From Siminovitchia thermophila (lineage in GTDB: Bacteria; Bacillota; Bacilli; Bacillales; Bacillaceae_C): a DNA stretch of 64,000 nucleotides. The stretch spans positions 62,001-126,000 of the forward strand of contig NZ_JAFBFH010000004.1 in assembly GCF_016909185.1 (NCBI RefSeq), given 5' to 3'. The translations under genes and the position numbers were made by a program. Below the pieces are notes generated by a model. That model made no database searches, was not told the DNA's origin, and worked only from the letters and a program-made list of their open reading frames with translations. This document shows positions 11,256-19,035 of this stretch, one piece after another (the first letter of the stretch is position 1; each line of letters starts with the position of its first letter).

Positions 11256-11807
11256 TTACTTTACAGGAACTTCAAAGCTTACAGGCTCAGTTTGCATAAA
11301 ATCGGCAGTAGTGATATCTCCAAAAACCAATTTAATGCTAGTTATAGATTCAACATCGATTTTCTTTCCTTCAGGAGCTAAAAATTCTATTACTCCATCT
11401 TGTTTCACGCCACCCTGAACTTCACCGCCGACTTTACCGGAAGTCATAAACAAATTTGCATCTAATTGCATGTCGCCAATTATAGCTTGGCCCTGGTCAG
11501 GGTAAAAATTTAGAGCAGCGCCTGTAGTATTTTCTATGTTCATACCTACAGAAACTTTATCCTCGGCAATTTTGATTTCACCAAGCGCAACCTTCATGCC
11601 CAAAACTTCTGTAGACTGATCGGAAGCGTCAAACTTTTTGGCTCCATCATCTTTGCTTTCCTCTTTGTTTTCTTCTTTTTTACCTGCTTCTTCTTTCTTT
11701 TCAGCTGTGTTTCCTTCTCCGCCTGTACCTACATCAGATGATCCGCAAGCTCCTAGCATCAAGCCTAAAATTAAAAATACTAAAAACAACCATGACTTTT
11801 TAAACAT
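11256..11807 (-). CDS. Secreted lipoprotein, DUF4352-like
   Basis: 183 residues. A lipoprotein signal peptide ends in the lipobox LGAC (Cys21), followed by a long low-complexity linker rich in Glu and Lys (about 30-58). The rest is a beta-rich domain with pattern ...VSVGMNIENTTG... typical of extracellular immunoglobulin-like DUF4352 modules. It is expected to be anchored outside the membrane. The ATG at 11807 follows AGGGGGA on the minus strand. It lies 26 bp after the DUF4064 gene, so the two probably form an operon. Family assignment is by pattern only. Confidence 0.75.
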   Translation of the reverse strand: MFKKSWLFLVFLILGLMLGACGSSDVGTGGEGNTAEKKEEAGKKEENKEESKDDGAKKFDASDQSTEVLGMKVALGEIKIAEDKVSVGMNIENTTGAALNFYPDQGQAIIGDMQLDANLFMTSGKVGGEVQGGVKQDGVIEFLAPEGKKIDVESITSIKLVFGDITTADFMQTEPVSFEVPVK

Positions 11808-11833
11808 ATGAATCCCCCTAATTTGTATGAATA

Positions 11834-12187
11834 TTATGCACTTATCATTTCTGTTTTTGGTTTTGTTTTTCTAAAAATACCCATTAAACCTGCAATCAAT
11901 AACAGCACAAAAGGCAACAAGTAAAGTAAAAAAATAGAGATTAATCCGCCTATTGCAGATACTAACATAAGTATCCCGCCGACTTTTGGTTTCCCTTTTA
12001 CCATGACAGAGCCGATGATGCCCAAAATGGATAGAGCAATTGCAACCCAACCCGAGCTGATGATGGAGCTTTCTCCCGAGCTATTAATTGTAGCGTCTAC
12101 TCCGCCAATAAACAAAGCCATTATTGCTCCAAAAAAACCAAAAATGCTGCCGATTAAACCTAGCACAAATTCAGTAGTCCTTTTCAA
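11834..12187 (-). CDS. DUF4064-like small membrane protein
   Basis: 117 residues with about four membrane helices. The N-terminus MKRTTEFVLGLIGSIFGF is typical of DUF4064 proteins. Translation starts at TTG 12187 after a GGGGGGTG site. It precedes the lipoprotein gene on the same strand; the pair may form a surface module of unknown function. Confidence 0.75.
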   Translation of the reverse strand: MKRTTEFVLGLIGSIFGFFGAIMALFIGGVDATINSSGESSIISSGWVAIALSILGIIGSVMVKGKPKVGGILMLVSAIGGLISIFLLYLLPFVLLLIAGLMGIFRKTKPKTEMISA

Positions 12188-12823
12188 CTGTGCACCCCCC
12201 TGTATGTTATTTTTATATAAACAAGAAAAAGGTCTTGTTTACAGCATGTATAATGGTTACATCTTCATTTTCATGAAGGTGTCGATACATTCGCTCTGCT
12301 CGTTTTCCTGAGAAAGTCAAGATCATCTGTATTTATGTATAGAGCAGAACAACTCGAATAAAAACAAAGAGAACATAAGTATGTCGTAAAAATGTAATGA
12401 GACAATATATCTAGTTTTTGTCTAAAATTTTTTATGTAAGATAACATTCAAATTTTTTAGAATGGACCACTTATTATCCGCGAAAATATATTTGTCGAGA
12501 TTCATATTTTTTAAAATCAAACATTTTTTATTCGGTGATGTCTGATCGCTTGAATCTATGTTTATCCATTATCTCAGCCACACTAATGATCTACTTTCTC
12601 TTCATATGTCTTGTTGGAATTAAACATTACACACCCATTATATAACCTTACATGGTATCTTACTAACATGCAAGTGTTTGCGGCAATTTTTTCATATGCT
12701 TACATAATATGTTTCCCAGCCGCTGTAAAGGCGGGCTTAATTGGTGGATAAAAATAAGTGAAAGGTGCAGGTAGAACTGCTTTTGTGTATATAATAAAGG
12801 TAATAAAGGAGGAGTGATTCGGA
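12188..12823. other. AT-rich gap between divergent genes
   Basis: About 640 bp with no plausible gene. It should contain the promoters of the minus-strand DUF4064 gene and of the PPOX gene; TATAAT at 12790-12795 is a candidate -10 for the latter, without a good -35. Confidence 0.45.
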
Positions 12824-13607
12824 ATGGGGGTTACTCAACGGTTTAGCCAAACGATTGAATCTGAAGAAGAACTTCGTACCATTGTAGGGTTCCCTAGTAC
12901 AATAGTAAAAAATAAGGTTATTACATATGTAGATGATCATTGTTCAAACTTTATTTCTAAATCACCATTTTTAGTTATTTCCACAGCAGATGAAGCTGGT
13001 TATTGCGATGCTTCTCCAAGGGGAGACATGCCAGGGTTTGTTCTTGTCTTAGATGAAAAGCATTTGATTATACCAGAAAGACCGGGAAATAGAAGAATTG
13101 ATTCTATGCGTAATATTTTATCCCGCATGTAAGGTGCCGTAATACTCCCGCTTCAAGACCTGAGTTGATACAAAAGGTCTAAGTGAGAGCAAACGGCACC
13201 TAAATGCCCGATTCGTTCAACTAACATTCAGTAGGAGAAGGAAGAAAACGCCTACTGAATGAAGTTTCACTTTATCCAATCCCAGAGTGGGCCTTCTTTT
13301 TATCATCCCAGGTATGGAAGAAACGCTGAGAGTGGATGGCAAGGCAGTCTTAGTGAAAGATGAAGAACTTCTTGAAAAATTGAAAGTGAAAGAACGAAAA
13401 CCACTATTAGGTATTGGTGTAGAAGTGGCAGAATGTTTTATCCATTGTGCCAAAGCATTTAAACGCTCTCATTTATGGCAACCGGATTTCTGGGAAGATA
13501 AAGAAACATTGCCTTCTGCTTCAACCATTTTATCTGCTCACTCGAAAATGTCAAATCAAGATGTTGTTAATATGTTAGAAGAAAGTTATACGAAAAGGCT
13601 TTATTAA
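12824..13607 (+). pseudogene. FMN-binding PPOX-like (pyridoxamine-phosphate-oxidase-fold) protein, interrupted by a repeat element
   Basis: The 5' part (12824-13132, starting after AAAGGAGGAG) reads to DSMRNIL and then runs into stop codons. The 3' part continues at 13278 with NPRVGLLFIIPGMEETLRVDG, exactly the continuation expected for this PPOX-fold family. Removing the 154 bp between 13117 and 13270 restores one continuous frame through NILSNPRVGLL to the stop at 13607, about 209 residues. The insertion adds a frameshift (154 is not a multiple of 3) and an in-frame TAA at 13130. The remaining coding sequence looks intact, so inactivation is probably recent. Confidence 0.88.
13117..13277 (+). 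mobile_element. Repeat family B copy inserted in the PPOX gene, flanked by TTTATCC
   Basis: A 147-bp unit (13124-13270) bounded by TTTATCC on both sides (13117-13123 and 13271-13277). It contains two hairpins: AGGTGCCGT/ACGGCACCT with an inner paired segment, and CATTCAGTAGG/CCTACTGAATG. At least six further copies lie at 15822, 15965 (partial), 59219, 59378, 59532 and 60026. It encodes no protein, so it resembles a MITE-type or structured-RNA-derived mobile repeat. Confidence 0.85.
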
Positions 13608-13668
13608 GTTTCCGTTGTTGAATTGAAATAGCTACTAAAAAGAATATGCACCATCATAGTTGGCGATA

Positions 13669-13713
13669 GGGAGACTGATATCCGACCGGAGGGGCAGTCT
13701 CCAAAGTATTTTT
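13669..13713 (+). terminator. Probable terminator of the PPOX gene
   Basis: Stem GGAGACTG/CAGTCTCC with a 17-nt loop, followed by AAAGTATTTTT. Confidence 0.6.
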
Positions 13714-13719
13714 CGTTTA

Positions 13720-13728
13720 TGCTATAAT
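13720..13728 (+). promoter_or_regulatory. Extended -10 promoter of the que operon
   Basis: TGCTATAAT (TG at 13720, TATAAT 13723-13728) with a weak -35. Transcription would start about 13735, directly before the riboswitch. Confidence 0.6.
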
Positions 13729-13750
13729 GAGTTGACAACTCGATAATATG

Positions 13751-13826
13751 TGGTAGAGGTTCTAGCCCCCCTCGTTAAAAAAACTAAGCAGAAGCAATAC
13801 TTCTATCTTGGGGGTATTGTTTTTTC
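13751..13826 (+). promoter_or_regulatory. preQ1-I riboswitch with transcription terminator
   Basis: The aptamer at 13754-13787 has the preQ1-I hallmarks: AGAGGTTCTAGC, a C-rich loop strand and an A-rich tail ending AAAAACTAA. An expression platform follows: CAATAC (13795-13800) pairs with GTATTG (13813-13818) before a T-run. preQ1 binding is expected to stop transcription of the queuosine precursor genes downstream. Confidence 0.92.
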
Positions 13827-13848
13827 TTTTTTGTAAAGGAGTTTATCA

Positions 13849-14517
13849 ATGCTAAAGAATGAAAAAGCGATTGTGGTTTTTAGTGGTGGACAAGATAGTA
13901 CGACGTGTTTATTTTGGGCATTAAAAACGTTTAAGGAAGTAGAAGCTGTAACATTTGATTATCAGCAAAGGCATAGAAAAGAGATTGAGTGTGCCAAAGC
14001 GATAGCACAAGAGTTACATGTCAAACATCATTTGTTGGATATGCAGCTGCTAAATCAATTAGCTCCGAATGCTTTGACAAGGGATCAAATTGAAATAACA
14101 AACGAAGAAGATGGAGAGTTGCCTTCGACGTTTGTTCCAGGGAGGAACTTGCTCTTCTTTTCATTTGCCGCTGTTTTGGCAAGCCAAGTGAATGCGAAGC
14201 ACATTATAACGGGTGTGAGTGAAACGGACTTTAGCGGATACCCCGATTGTAGGGACGCTTTTATAAAATCTCTAAATGTGTCTATTAATTTGTCAATGGA
14301 CAAGCAGTTTGTCATTCATACTCCACTCATGTGGCTAGACAAAGAAGAAACTTGGAAACTAGCCGATGAATTACATGTGTTAGATTACATCCGAGATAAA
14401 ACATTGACATGCTACGAAGGAATCATCGGTGATGGCTGTGGCGACTGTCCTGCATGTCAGTTGAGAAACAAGGGGCTAGAAAAATACCTTACAACACGAA
14501 AAGGAGGGGAGGCATGA
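13849..14517 (+). CDS. queC: 7-cyano-7-deazaguanine (preQ0) synthase
   Basis: 222 residues of the PP-loop ATPase type. The N-terminal SGGQDSTTC binds ATP; the C-terminal zinc site has four Cys ([16 protein letters not shown]). QueC converts 7-carboxy-7-deazaguanine to preQ0 in queuosine biosynthesis. ATG 13849 follows AAAGGAG (13835-13841). It is the first gene behind the preQ1 riboswitch and overlaps queD by four bases. Confidence 0.96.
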   Translation: MLKNEKAIVVFSGGQDSTTCLFWALKTFKEVEAVTFDYQQRHRKEIECAKAIAQELHVKHHLLDMQLLNQLAPNALTRDQIEITNEEDGELPSTFVPGRNLLFFSFAAVLASQVNAKHIITGVSETDFSGYPDCRDAFIKSLNVSINLSMDKQFVIHTPLMWLDKEETWKLADELHVLDYIRDKTLTCYEGIIGDGCGDCPACQLRNKGLEKYLTTRKGGEA

Positions 14518-15005
14518 TGGGCAAAGACTTTTTCGGGTTTCGAATTGTAGAAGATTTACAAAAGCTGGGCCGGGATATTCAAAAAGATGAACTTACATAC
14601 CATCATAAACGCGTACTTGTCAGTAAGGAGTTTACCTTTGATGCGGCCCATCATCTTCACTGTTATGACGGGAAATGCAAAAATCTGCACGGGCACACTT
14701 ATAAAGTCATATTTGGTATTAGCGGGTTTGTCGACGAAATAGGTCTTGTGATTGATTTTGGGGAAATCAAAGAGATTTGGAAAGAGGAAATTGAAATTCA
14801 ACTTGATCACCGCTATTTAAATGAAACCTTGCCAAAAATGAATACAACTGCTGAAAACATGGTTGTTTGGATATATGAAAAAATGAGAGATTCTTTGAAA
14901 AAGAGGGCAGGAACATATAATGATGTAAAGGTGGAATTTGTTCGTTTGTATGAAACCCCTACTAGTTACGCGGAAGCTAGACGGGAGTGGATGGAAGTTG
15001 AGTAA
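14514..15005 (+). CDS. queD: 6-carboxy-5,6,7,8-tetrahydropterin synthase
   Basis: About 163 residues (162 if the second ATG at 14517 is used). The zinc-binding His pattern FDAAHHL and the catalytic Cys before HGH (KCKNLHGH) mark the QueD/PTPS fold. It converts 7,8-dihydroneopterin triphosphate to carboxytetrahydropterin. AGGAGGGG at 14502-14509 supports the start, which overlaps the queC stop. It is somewhat longer at the N-terminus than B. subtilis QueD. Confidence 0.94.
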   Translation: MMGKDFFGFRIVEDLQKLGRDIQKDELTYHHKRVLVSKEFTFDAAHHLHCYDGKCKNLHGHTYKVIFGISGFVDEIGLVIDFGEIKEIWKEEIEIQLDHRYLNETLPKMNTTAENMVVWIYEKMRDSLKKRAGTYNDVKVEFVRLYETPTSYAEARREWMEVE

Positions 15006-15726
15006 AGTACCTGTAATAGAAATTTTTGGACCAACGATTCAAGGAGAAGGGATGGTTATCGGCCAAAAGACGATGTTTGTCCGAACAGCTGGTTGTGACT
15101 ACTCTTGTTCATGGTGTGATTCTGCTTTTACGTGGGACGGTTCAGGAAAAGATACGATCAAGCTCATGGACGCGGAAGAAATTTGGCAAGAGCTCAAGTT
15201 ACTTGGCGGTGATGGTTTTACTTTCGTGACGATATCTGGCGGCAATCCCGCATTATTAAAAAACCTCAGCTATTTCATCAACCTATTAAAAAAGAACAAC
15301 GTACAAATCGGCTTGGAAACACAAGGAAGCAAGTGGCAGGATTGGTTTTTGGAAATTGATGAATTAACGATTTCTCCAAAGCCGCCAAGCTCTGGGATGG
15401 TAACGAACTTTTCCGCGCTTGATATGATTTTTGACAAACTAAAAAAAGCTGGCCCAACGCATAGCAGTAGTTTAAAGGTCGTTGTTTTTGATGACCGGGA
15501 TTTCGACTATGCAAAACAAGTGCACTATCGATACCCGGAAATTCCATTTTATCTGCAGGTAGGAAACGCCGATCATCAAACACGTGACAATCAACAGCTC
15601 GTTGAACGGTTATTGCAGAAATACGAATGGCTTGTTCATAAAGTAGTAGCAGATAACGAATGGAGGAATGTGAAAGTCCTGCCCCAGCTTCATACGTTGA
15701 TTTGGGGAAACAGGCGTGGCGTTTAA
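14998..15726 (+). CDS. queE: 7-carboxy-7-deazaguanine synthase (radical SAM)
   Basis: 242 residues, closely like B. subtilis QueE. The iron-sulfur motif CDYSCSWC (spacing C-x3-C-x2-C) binds the 4Fe-4S cluster and S-adenosylmethionine; ISGGNPAL and ISPKPPSS are further family blocks. It makes CDG from the QueD product. The TTG at 14998 overlaps the queD stop by eight bases and has GGGAGTGG upstream. The usual fourth gene queF does not follow; repeats do. Confidence 0.95.
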   Translation: MSKVPVIEIFGPTIQGEGMVIGQKTMFVRTAGCDYSCSWCDSAFTWDGSGKDTIKLMDAEEIWQELKLLGGDGFTFVTISGGNPALLKNLSYFINLLKKNNVQIGLETQGSKWQDWFLEIDELTISPKPPSSGMVTNFSALDMIFDKLKKAGPTHSSSLKVVVFDDRDFDYAKQVHYRYPEIPFYLQVGNADHQTRDNQQLVERLLQKYEWLVHKVVADNEWRNVKVLPQLHTLIWGNRRGV

Positions 15727-15821
15727 GAGCGATTGTAAGATGGCAGTTGATATGGTATTACCGCAAAAATTTTTGATGCTGGGACATAACTAAATCAGCT
15801 GATGAAAAAACGAACAATAAA

Positions 15822-15957
15822 GTGAAACTTCATTCAGTAGGGCTACTACTGAATGGTAGTTGAACCAATCGGGCATTTAGGTGCCGTTTTCTCACACTTA
15901 GACCTTTTGTATTCACTCAAGTTTTTGAAGTGGGAGTCTAACGGCACCTTACATACG
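15822..15957 (-). repeat. Repeat family B copy, reverse orientation
   Basis: The complement matches the unit at 13124-13270: the CTGAATG/CATTCAG hairpin comes first, then the GGCACC/GGTGCC hairpin, ending at GGATAAA (complement of TTTATCC). The first hairpin is shortened. The left flank also carries ATAAA, matching the usual TTTAT end. Confidence 0.8.
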
Positions 15958-15964
15958 GGATAAA

Positions 15965-16019
15965 GTAAAACTTCATTCTGTAGGCGATTTTTCCATCTCC
16001 TACAGAATGTTCGTTCAAC
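15965..16019 (-). repeat. Truncated family B copy (hairpin 2 only)
   Basis: The segment repeats only the ACATTCTGTAGG...CCTACAGAATG half of the unit. It is fused directly to the family A element that begins at 16020, as if one repeat had inserted into the other. Confidence 0.7.
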
Positions 16020-16178
16020 GGCTGGGACATAAGTTGAAAGCTGATTCATATTCGTAAAATCGTGAGAATAAAACCACGTGAAATCAAGGTTTTAAACTTG
16101 ATTCCACGTGGTTTATTTCATTTTTACAGGGTTTTGTCCGGGCCCCTTTGCTATTTCATATTTGCTTATGTCCCGGCC
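16020..16178 (+). repeat. Repeat family A copy 1 (palindromic element with terminal inverted repeats)
   Basis: Ends are GGCTGGGACATAAG and CTTATGTCCCGGCC, a 14-bp inverted repeat with one mismatch. The centre is a long palindrome ACCACGTG...CACGTGGT around AAATCAAG/CTTGATT. A T-run follows. Related copies lie at 18793 and, reversed, at 35873. Confidence 0.8.
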
Positions 16179-16268
16179 CTTTTTTATTCTTTCAAAAATA
16201 AGTGATGAAGGAGGAGTCGTTTAGAACCCGATTGAGAGTGAAACGCTTTTTTTAAGGATTTAAGAAAA

Positions 16269-16300
16269 ATGTAATCACTTCGTAATTGTTTGGTTAGAAT
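16269..16300 (+). promoter_or_regulatory. Promoter box shared with 18957, probable response-regulator site
   Basis: ATGTAA, 4 bp, TTCGTAA, then TTAGAAT starting 25 bp after the first base. The same arrangement is found at 18957-18988. The two TAA-ending half-sites spaced 10-11 bp apart resemble OmpR-family operators replacing a -35, with TAGAAT as -10. Confidence 0.55.
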
Positions 16301-16501
16301 CTTTGTTTACGATTTTGATGTATTCGAAATGGCACCCGAGCAACGGAGGAATTACTATCTGTTGCTGATACGGAAAAGAAGCGGGCTAGCGTTTTCCGAT
16401 AGAGCTGCCGTGGGCATACTGCTGTTTATTGCTGCTGACTGAAACTTGCTCTGGAACGTCATGAAGATGGATCCGTTAGAGGCCAGGGAGAGGATTGAAT
16501 A

Positions 16502-16875
16502 ATGAGAAATGACATTTTAAAATTGGAACATAATGGAGATGCGCAAGCAAAGGTTCTGAAAGTTTTTTCATTGGCAGTTAAGGTCCTTACGTTCTGGAAA
16601 AAGCTATTTAATGGCGCCGATAGGCAGACTCACCATCGGCCGTGGATTCCAAGTCTTTAAACTGGGAGTCCGGCATGTCGATATGAGTCTGGATGGGAGA
16701 GGCGGCCAAGCATCATTTCCCAAAACAATATCAACGGTTGGCACTTGCGAGAGCTTTCATCAATCATTCTTCCATTACTTTCGCTGATGAGCCGACAACG
16801 CTCAAAGCAGGGAAGGCGAAAGGAGAGTAGTTGAAATACCTCAAGGTTAAATCCCGCAAAAGCGCCCATCATTGA
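16502..16875 (+). pseudogene. Remnant of an ABC transporter ATP-binding protein
   Basis: Starting at ATG 16502, MRNDILKLEH and AKVLKVFSLAVK match the N-terminus of MacB/LolD-type ATPases, but the Walker A region is missing. Further on, in another frame, QRLALARAFI and FADEPTTLKAG match the signature helix and Walker B. The piece is too short for a full ATPase and has stops and frameshifts. It lies between a candidate regulated promoter (16269) and a two-component system, as in peptide-sensing and detoxification modules. Confidence 0.7.
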
Positions 16876-16925
16876 AGAGCGTATGTTTGATCTCTGTAAA
16901 AGTTATCAGATCGGTAATGATAATA

Positions 16926-17000
16926 ATGAGTGTAAAAGATTCGTTTCGTACACTCCGTTTGAGTCACTTTTATATAGCAGTTCATTATTGGGGTGAATAG
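16926..17000 (+). CDS. 24-residue reading frame abutting the sensor kinase
   Basis: ATG 16926 opens MSVKDSFRTLRLSHFY and ends at TAG 16998-17000, immediately before the kinase ATG. It could be the remaining N-terminus of the ABC permease of the wrecked transporter, or a leader peptide coupling translation to the kinase. Nothing proves it is expressed. Confidence 0.25.
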   Translation: MSVKDSFRTLRLSHFYIAVHYWGE

Positions 17001-18122
17001 ATGTCCATCAAAAAACGTTTACTTTTATCAAATATAGGCATGGTGATCATTCCTGTTATTTTATTTATTGTTTTGGAAATGATTATTGGATATATTTTGT
17101 TTTATCCTTTGAAAGGTGAGATCAATAAAGCATCACTGGATTTTTTTCTGTCGATTAGGCTTTTCATTTTAATCTTTGTACTTATCTTAACGAATGGGCT
17201 TTTGACATTTTTAGTGTCAAAAAGTATTATTAATCCACTCCGAAATTTAAAGAAGGCGACCCGTGAAATCAGCAGTGGAAACCTTGATGCGAAAGTGGAG
17301 GTAACAGGTTCAAACGATGAATTAAGTGAACTTGCCCATGCTTTTGAAATTATGAGGCGTAAGTTAAAGGAAGCACATGATATACAAAAACAATATGAAG
17401 AAAACCAGAAGGAGTTAATAGCGAGTATCTCGCATGACTTGAAAACCCCTTTGACAAGCATCAAGGGATACATTCGGGGCATTTCTGATGGAGTAGCCAA
17501 TACACCTGAAAAGATGGATCGCTATATAAAGATCGTTGAAAAAAAAGCTGATGAAATGGAATCATTAATTTCCGAGCTGCTCCTGTACTCCAAACTGGAT
17601 TTACCCCATGTTCCTTATGAAATGCGTGAATTGGATTTGTTAGCGTATTTCGAAGATTATTTGGAAGATTTACGCCCCCATTTGGCCAAGCGAAACATTC
17701 ACATAACGTTGGAATATGATCGCAGCCATTCTTATTTGGTTATGGCCGATCGAGAAAAACTGAATCGTGTCGTTGCCAATATTGTCCAAAACAGCATTAG
17801 TTTTATGGATAAGGAAAATAAACATTTGAAATTCAAGTTGACATCAAACAACAAAGAGGTGCTGATTGAAATTCAAGATAATGGGATGGGTGTTTCAAGA
17901 GATGAGTTGCCCTATCTGTTTGACCGTTTCTATCGCACCGATGTGTCCCGCAATTCAACTACGGGAGGCAGTGGACTGGGCTTGGCGATCGTTAAAAAAA
18001 TCATTGATGGCCACGGCGGGGCAGTTTGGGCAAGAGGTGATATTGGACAAGGATTACGTATATATTTCACTTTGAAAAAGCGAGTGGAGGCGGATCATGT
18101 TGAGCAGGATATTGGTGATTGA
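17001..18122 (+). CDS. Two-component sensor histidine kinase
   Basis: 373 residues. Two membrane helices (about 11-33 and 50-72) enclose an extracytoplasmic loop of only about 15 residues, then a HAMP linker (about 73-125), the dimerisation helix with phospho-acceptor His145 (SHDLKTPLT), and an ATPase domain with N box (NIVQNS), DNGMGVS and GGSGLGLA. The small loop suggests sensing within the membrane or via a transporter partner. It overlaps the response regulator by 26 bp; the kinase-first order is the less common arrangement. Confidence 0.93.
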   Translation: MSIKKRLLLSNIGMVIIPVILFIVLEMIIGYILFYPLKGEINKASLDFFLSIRLFILIFVLILTNGLLTFLVSKSIINPLRNLKKATREISSGNLDAKVEVTGSNDELSELAHAFEIMRRKLKEAHDIQKQYEENQKELIASISHDLKTPLTSIKGYIRGISDGVANTPEKMDRYIKIVEKKADEMESLISELLLYSKLDLPHVPYEMRELDLLAYFEDYLEDLRPHLAKRNIHITLEYDRSHSYLVMADREKLNRVVANIVQNSISFMDKENKHLKFKLTSNNKEVLIEIQDNGMGVSRDELPYLFDRFYRTDVSRNSTTGGSGLGLAIVKKIIDGHGGAVWARGDIGQGLRIYFTLKKRVEADHVEQDIGD

Positions 18123-18789
18123 AGATGAACTGAGTATTGCCGAGCTGGAGCGGGACTATCTTGAATTGAACGGATATGAAGTTGATATTGCCACAAACGG
18201 GCGGGAAGGACTCAAATTATTTAAAGAAAAATCGTATCGGTTAGTTCTTTTAGATGTTATGCTTCCCGACAGTGATGGTTACGAAATTTGCAAACAAATG
18301 AGAGATATATCCGATATCCCAATCATCATGGTGACTGCTAAAAATGAAGACATAGACATGATTAGGGGACTAGGGCGTGGTGCGGATGACTATATTGAGA
18401 AACCTTTCAATCCGAATAAATTAATAGCTAGGGTAAAGGCTCATATAGCAAGATATGACCGCCTTGTATCCCGCGACCAAAAAGCACTGGACGAAATAAA
18501 AATAAGAGATTTGCTCATACAGCCTGCTACTCGGAAAGTATATGTACATGATCAGGAAAAAATATTGACAGCCAAAGAGTTCGACTTGCTTGTCTTTTTA
18601 GCTTCTTCACCAAATCAGGTCTTCAGCAAAGAACATTTGTTGGAACAGGTGTGGGGATTTGATTTTTATGGCGACATTACGACTGTTACGGTACACATCA
18701 GAAGACTTAGAGAAAAAATGGAGGAAAACCCCTCCCAACCAGAATATATTGAAACCGTTTGGGGTGTTGGGTACCGATTGAAACGATAA
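18097..18789 (+). CDS. OmpR-family response regulator
   Basis: 230 residues: a receiver domain (1-120) with acidic residues at 10-11, phospho-acceptor Asp53 (LLDVMLP) and Lys in EKPFNP, then a winged-helix DNA-binding domain ending TVWGVGYRLKR. It is the partner of the kinase it overlaps. ATG 18097 follows GTGGAGG. Likely targets are the boxes at 16269 and 18957. Confidence 0.95.
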   Translation: MLSRILVIEDELSIAELERDYLELNGYEVDIATNGREGLKLFKEKSYRLVLLDVMLPDSDGYEICKQMRDISDIPIIMVTAKNEDIDMIRGLGRGADDYIEKPFNPNKLIARVKAHIARYDRLVSRDQKALDEIKIRDLLIQPATRKVYVHDQEKILTAKEFDLLVFLASSPNQVFSKEHLLEQVWGFDFYGDITTVTVHIRRLREKMEENPSQPEYIETVWGVGYRLKR

Positions 18790-18792
18790 GCA

Positions 18793-18932
18793 GGAACCGG
18801 GACAAAAGTTGAAAGCTAATGGATATTCTTAAAAATCGTGAGAATAAAACCTAAACCGCGTGAAATCAAGGTTTTCTAAACTTGATTCCATGCGGTCTTT
18901 TCATTTTTATAGGGTTCTGTCCCGGCTTTTTT
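18793..18932 (+). repeat. Repeat family A copy 2, probable terminator of the two-component operon
   Basis: Ends CCGGGACA/TGTCCCGG; centre ACCGCGTGAAATCAAG pairing with CTTGATTCCATGCGGT. Its T-run directly after the closing arm would make it work as a terminator. Confidence 0.8.
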
Positions 18933-18956
18933 TGTAAAAAACCACATTTAATATTT

Positions 18957-18988
18957 ATGTAAGAAATTCATAAGAGTGTTGTTAGAAT
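18957..18988 (+). promoter_or_regulatory. Promoter box shared with 16269
   Basis: ATGTAA, 4 bp, TTCATAA, then TTAGAAT with the same 25-bp offset as at 16269. It sits 48 bp before the membrane gene at 19036, so the neighbouring two-component system is the obvious candidate regulator. Confidence 0.55.
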
Positions 18989-19035
18989 GGCTGGATAAAA
19001 TGACGTTGTAAATAACGTAAACCGGAGGGAATCAT

